The notes under the pieces: model-generated
Told to the model about the DNA's origin: nothing
The model's input: the letters and a program-made list of their open reading frames with translations, nothing else
Databases searched by the model: none
Position numbers and translations under genes: made by a program
Origin: Planctomycetota bacterium
Lineage (GTDB): Bacteria; Planctomycetota; Planctomycetia; Pirellulales; Pirellulaceae
DNA: 5,738 nt
Assembly (NCBI GenBank): GCA_023417165.1
Contig: JAEZGD010000055.1
Location: forward strand, 1-5,738
Reading direction: 5' to 3'
In this document: piece after piece, positions 5,371 through 5,738 of the stretch
How the letters are laid out: every line of letters begins with the position of its first letter
Numbering within the stretch: the stretch's first letter is position 1

Positions 5371-5479
5371 TGTCGCGACTCATCCGCGAAACAACAACGC
5401 CGCGTGCGTCGAGTTTTTCGAGTTGCCTGATAGTCGCCTTTCGCTCCGCACAAGGCGACTATGGCGCCAAGCGACAATG
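5368..5479 (-). repeat. 9-bp inverted repeat spanning the leader of the membrane protein gene
   Basis: CATTGTCGC at 5368-5376 and GCGACAATG at 5471-5479 are exact reverse complements on either side of the 111-base gap. On the minus-strand RNA the downstream arm contains the AUG at 5370, so pairing of the arms would hide the start codon. The perfect hairpin at 5430-5462 lies between the arms. It may be coincidental; the arms share GTCGC with that hairpin. Confidence 0.35.
5430..5462. repeat. Perfect 11-bp inverted repeat (hairpin) between ThuA-like and membrane protein genes
   Basis: ATAGTCGCCTT (5430-5440) and AAGGCGACTAT (5452-5462) pair without mismatch around an 11-base loop. On the minus strand it begins 19 bases after the ThuA-like stop codon. 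It has no U-tract on either side, so it would be a U-less terminator, an mRNA-stabilising hairpin or a protein site. Just outside it, CGAGTT occurs twice around TTT (5410-5424). Confidence 0.65.
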
Positions 5480-5481
5480 GT

Positions 5482-5738
5482 CTACTGCGGGCGCTGGAAG
5501 TGTTCGTCGGTAGCTCGCGGATTGGCAATCGGATGCAGCGGTTCGGCGATGTTGCGCGCCGGGCCAAAGTAGGTCGCACCGGTGGTCGCGGCCCAGCGGA
5601 CCGCATTGCCAATCACGCGCCGCACATTCGAGTCGTAATAGATCGGATAGGTCTCATGACCAGGGCGGAAGTAGAAAATGCGGCCGCGCCCACGGTGGAA
5701 TGTGCAGCCGCTGCGAAAGACCTCGCCCCCTTCGAACC
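5482..5738 (-). CDS. ThuA-like protein, C-terminal fragment (cut by window edge)
   Basis: Only the last 84 residues are in the window; the gene runs in from beyond 5738 (first full codon ends at 5736) and stops at TAG 5482-5484. The fragment carries FEGGEVFRSGCTFHRGRGRI, then FYFRPGHETYPIYYD and NVRRVIGNAVRWAA, which match the C-terminal part of ThuA-type proteins (trehalose utilisation family, glutamine-amidotransferase-like fold). In Rhizobium, ThuA takes part in the metabolism of trehalose-related sugars; planctomycetes encode many paralogues whose substrates are mostly unknown. The last 20 or so residues (from about NIAEPLHPIANPRA) form a polar tail. The frame has no internal start here, being a 3' fragment. 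A hairpin follows 19 bases after the stop. The family call is good; the substrate is unknown. Confidence 0.85.
   Translation of the reverse strand, partial: FEGGEVFRSGCTFHRGRGRIFYFRPGHETYPIYYDSNVRRVIGNAVRWAATTGATYFGPARNIAEPLHPIANPRATDEHFQRPQ

Overview
The window is GC-rich and densely packed with short intergenic gaps. It looks like chromosomal DNA of a planctomycete, probably Pirellulales-like. That placement is an inference from gene content: a FolC with a YGRINYER-type N-terminus, an RsmE beginning MSERFFVE, a stand-alone ExeA-like ATPase, a very short lipoprotein and a ThuA-like protein. No 16S rRNA or other marker is present to confirm it. I see no insertion sequence, phage gene, CRISPR array, tRNA or rRNA.

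Layout: positions 1-486 hold no gene I can support. folC (487-1914, +; folylpolyglutamate/dihydrofolate synthase) converges with a 61-residue predicted lipoprotein (1911-2096, -), and their stop codons share four bases. A 389-base gap (2097-2485) follows, rich in inverted repeats, and a strong plus-oriented intrinsic terminator lies at its right end. No plus-strand gene accounts for that terminator, so a small RNA is possible. rsmE (2486-3202, -; 16S rRNA m3U1498 methyltransferase) is divergent from an ExeA/GspA-like AAA ATPase (3320-4129, +). Nine bases after the ATPase comes a HAD-family hydrolase (4139-4813, +). The HAD gene converges, again with a 4-base stop-codon overlap, on a small two-helix membrane protein with a PH-like C-terminal region (4810-5370, -). 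The right edge carries the C-terminal end of a ThuA-like protein (5482-5738, -, cut by the window).

How the genes relate: folC (one-carbon cofactor retention) and rsmE (ribosome maturation) are housekeeping genes without a shared pathway. The ATPase and HAD genes probably form a two-gene transcript. The ThuA-like gene and the membrane protein gene are co-directional, separated by 111 bases that contain a perfect 11-bp hairpin nested in a 9-bp inverted repeat reaching the downstream start codon. I see no convincing new multi-gene system. The points most worth following are the unexplained structured intergenic region at about 2295-2490, the nested inverted repeats at 5368-5479, and residue changes in the ATPase Walker B and HAD motif I.
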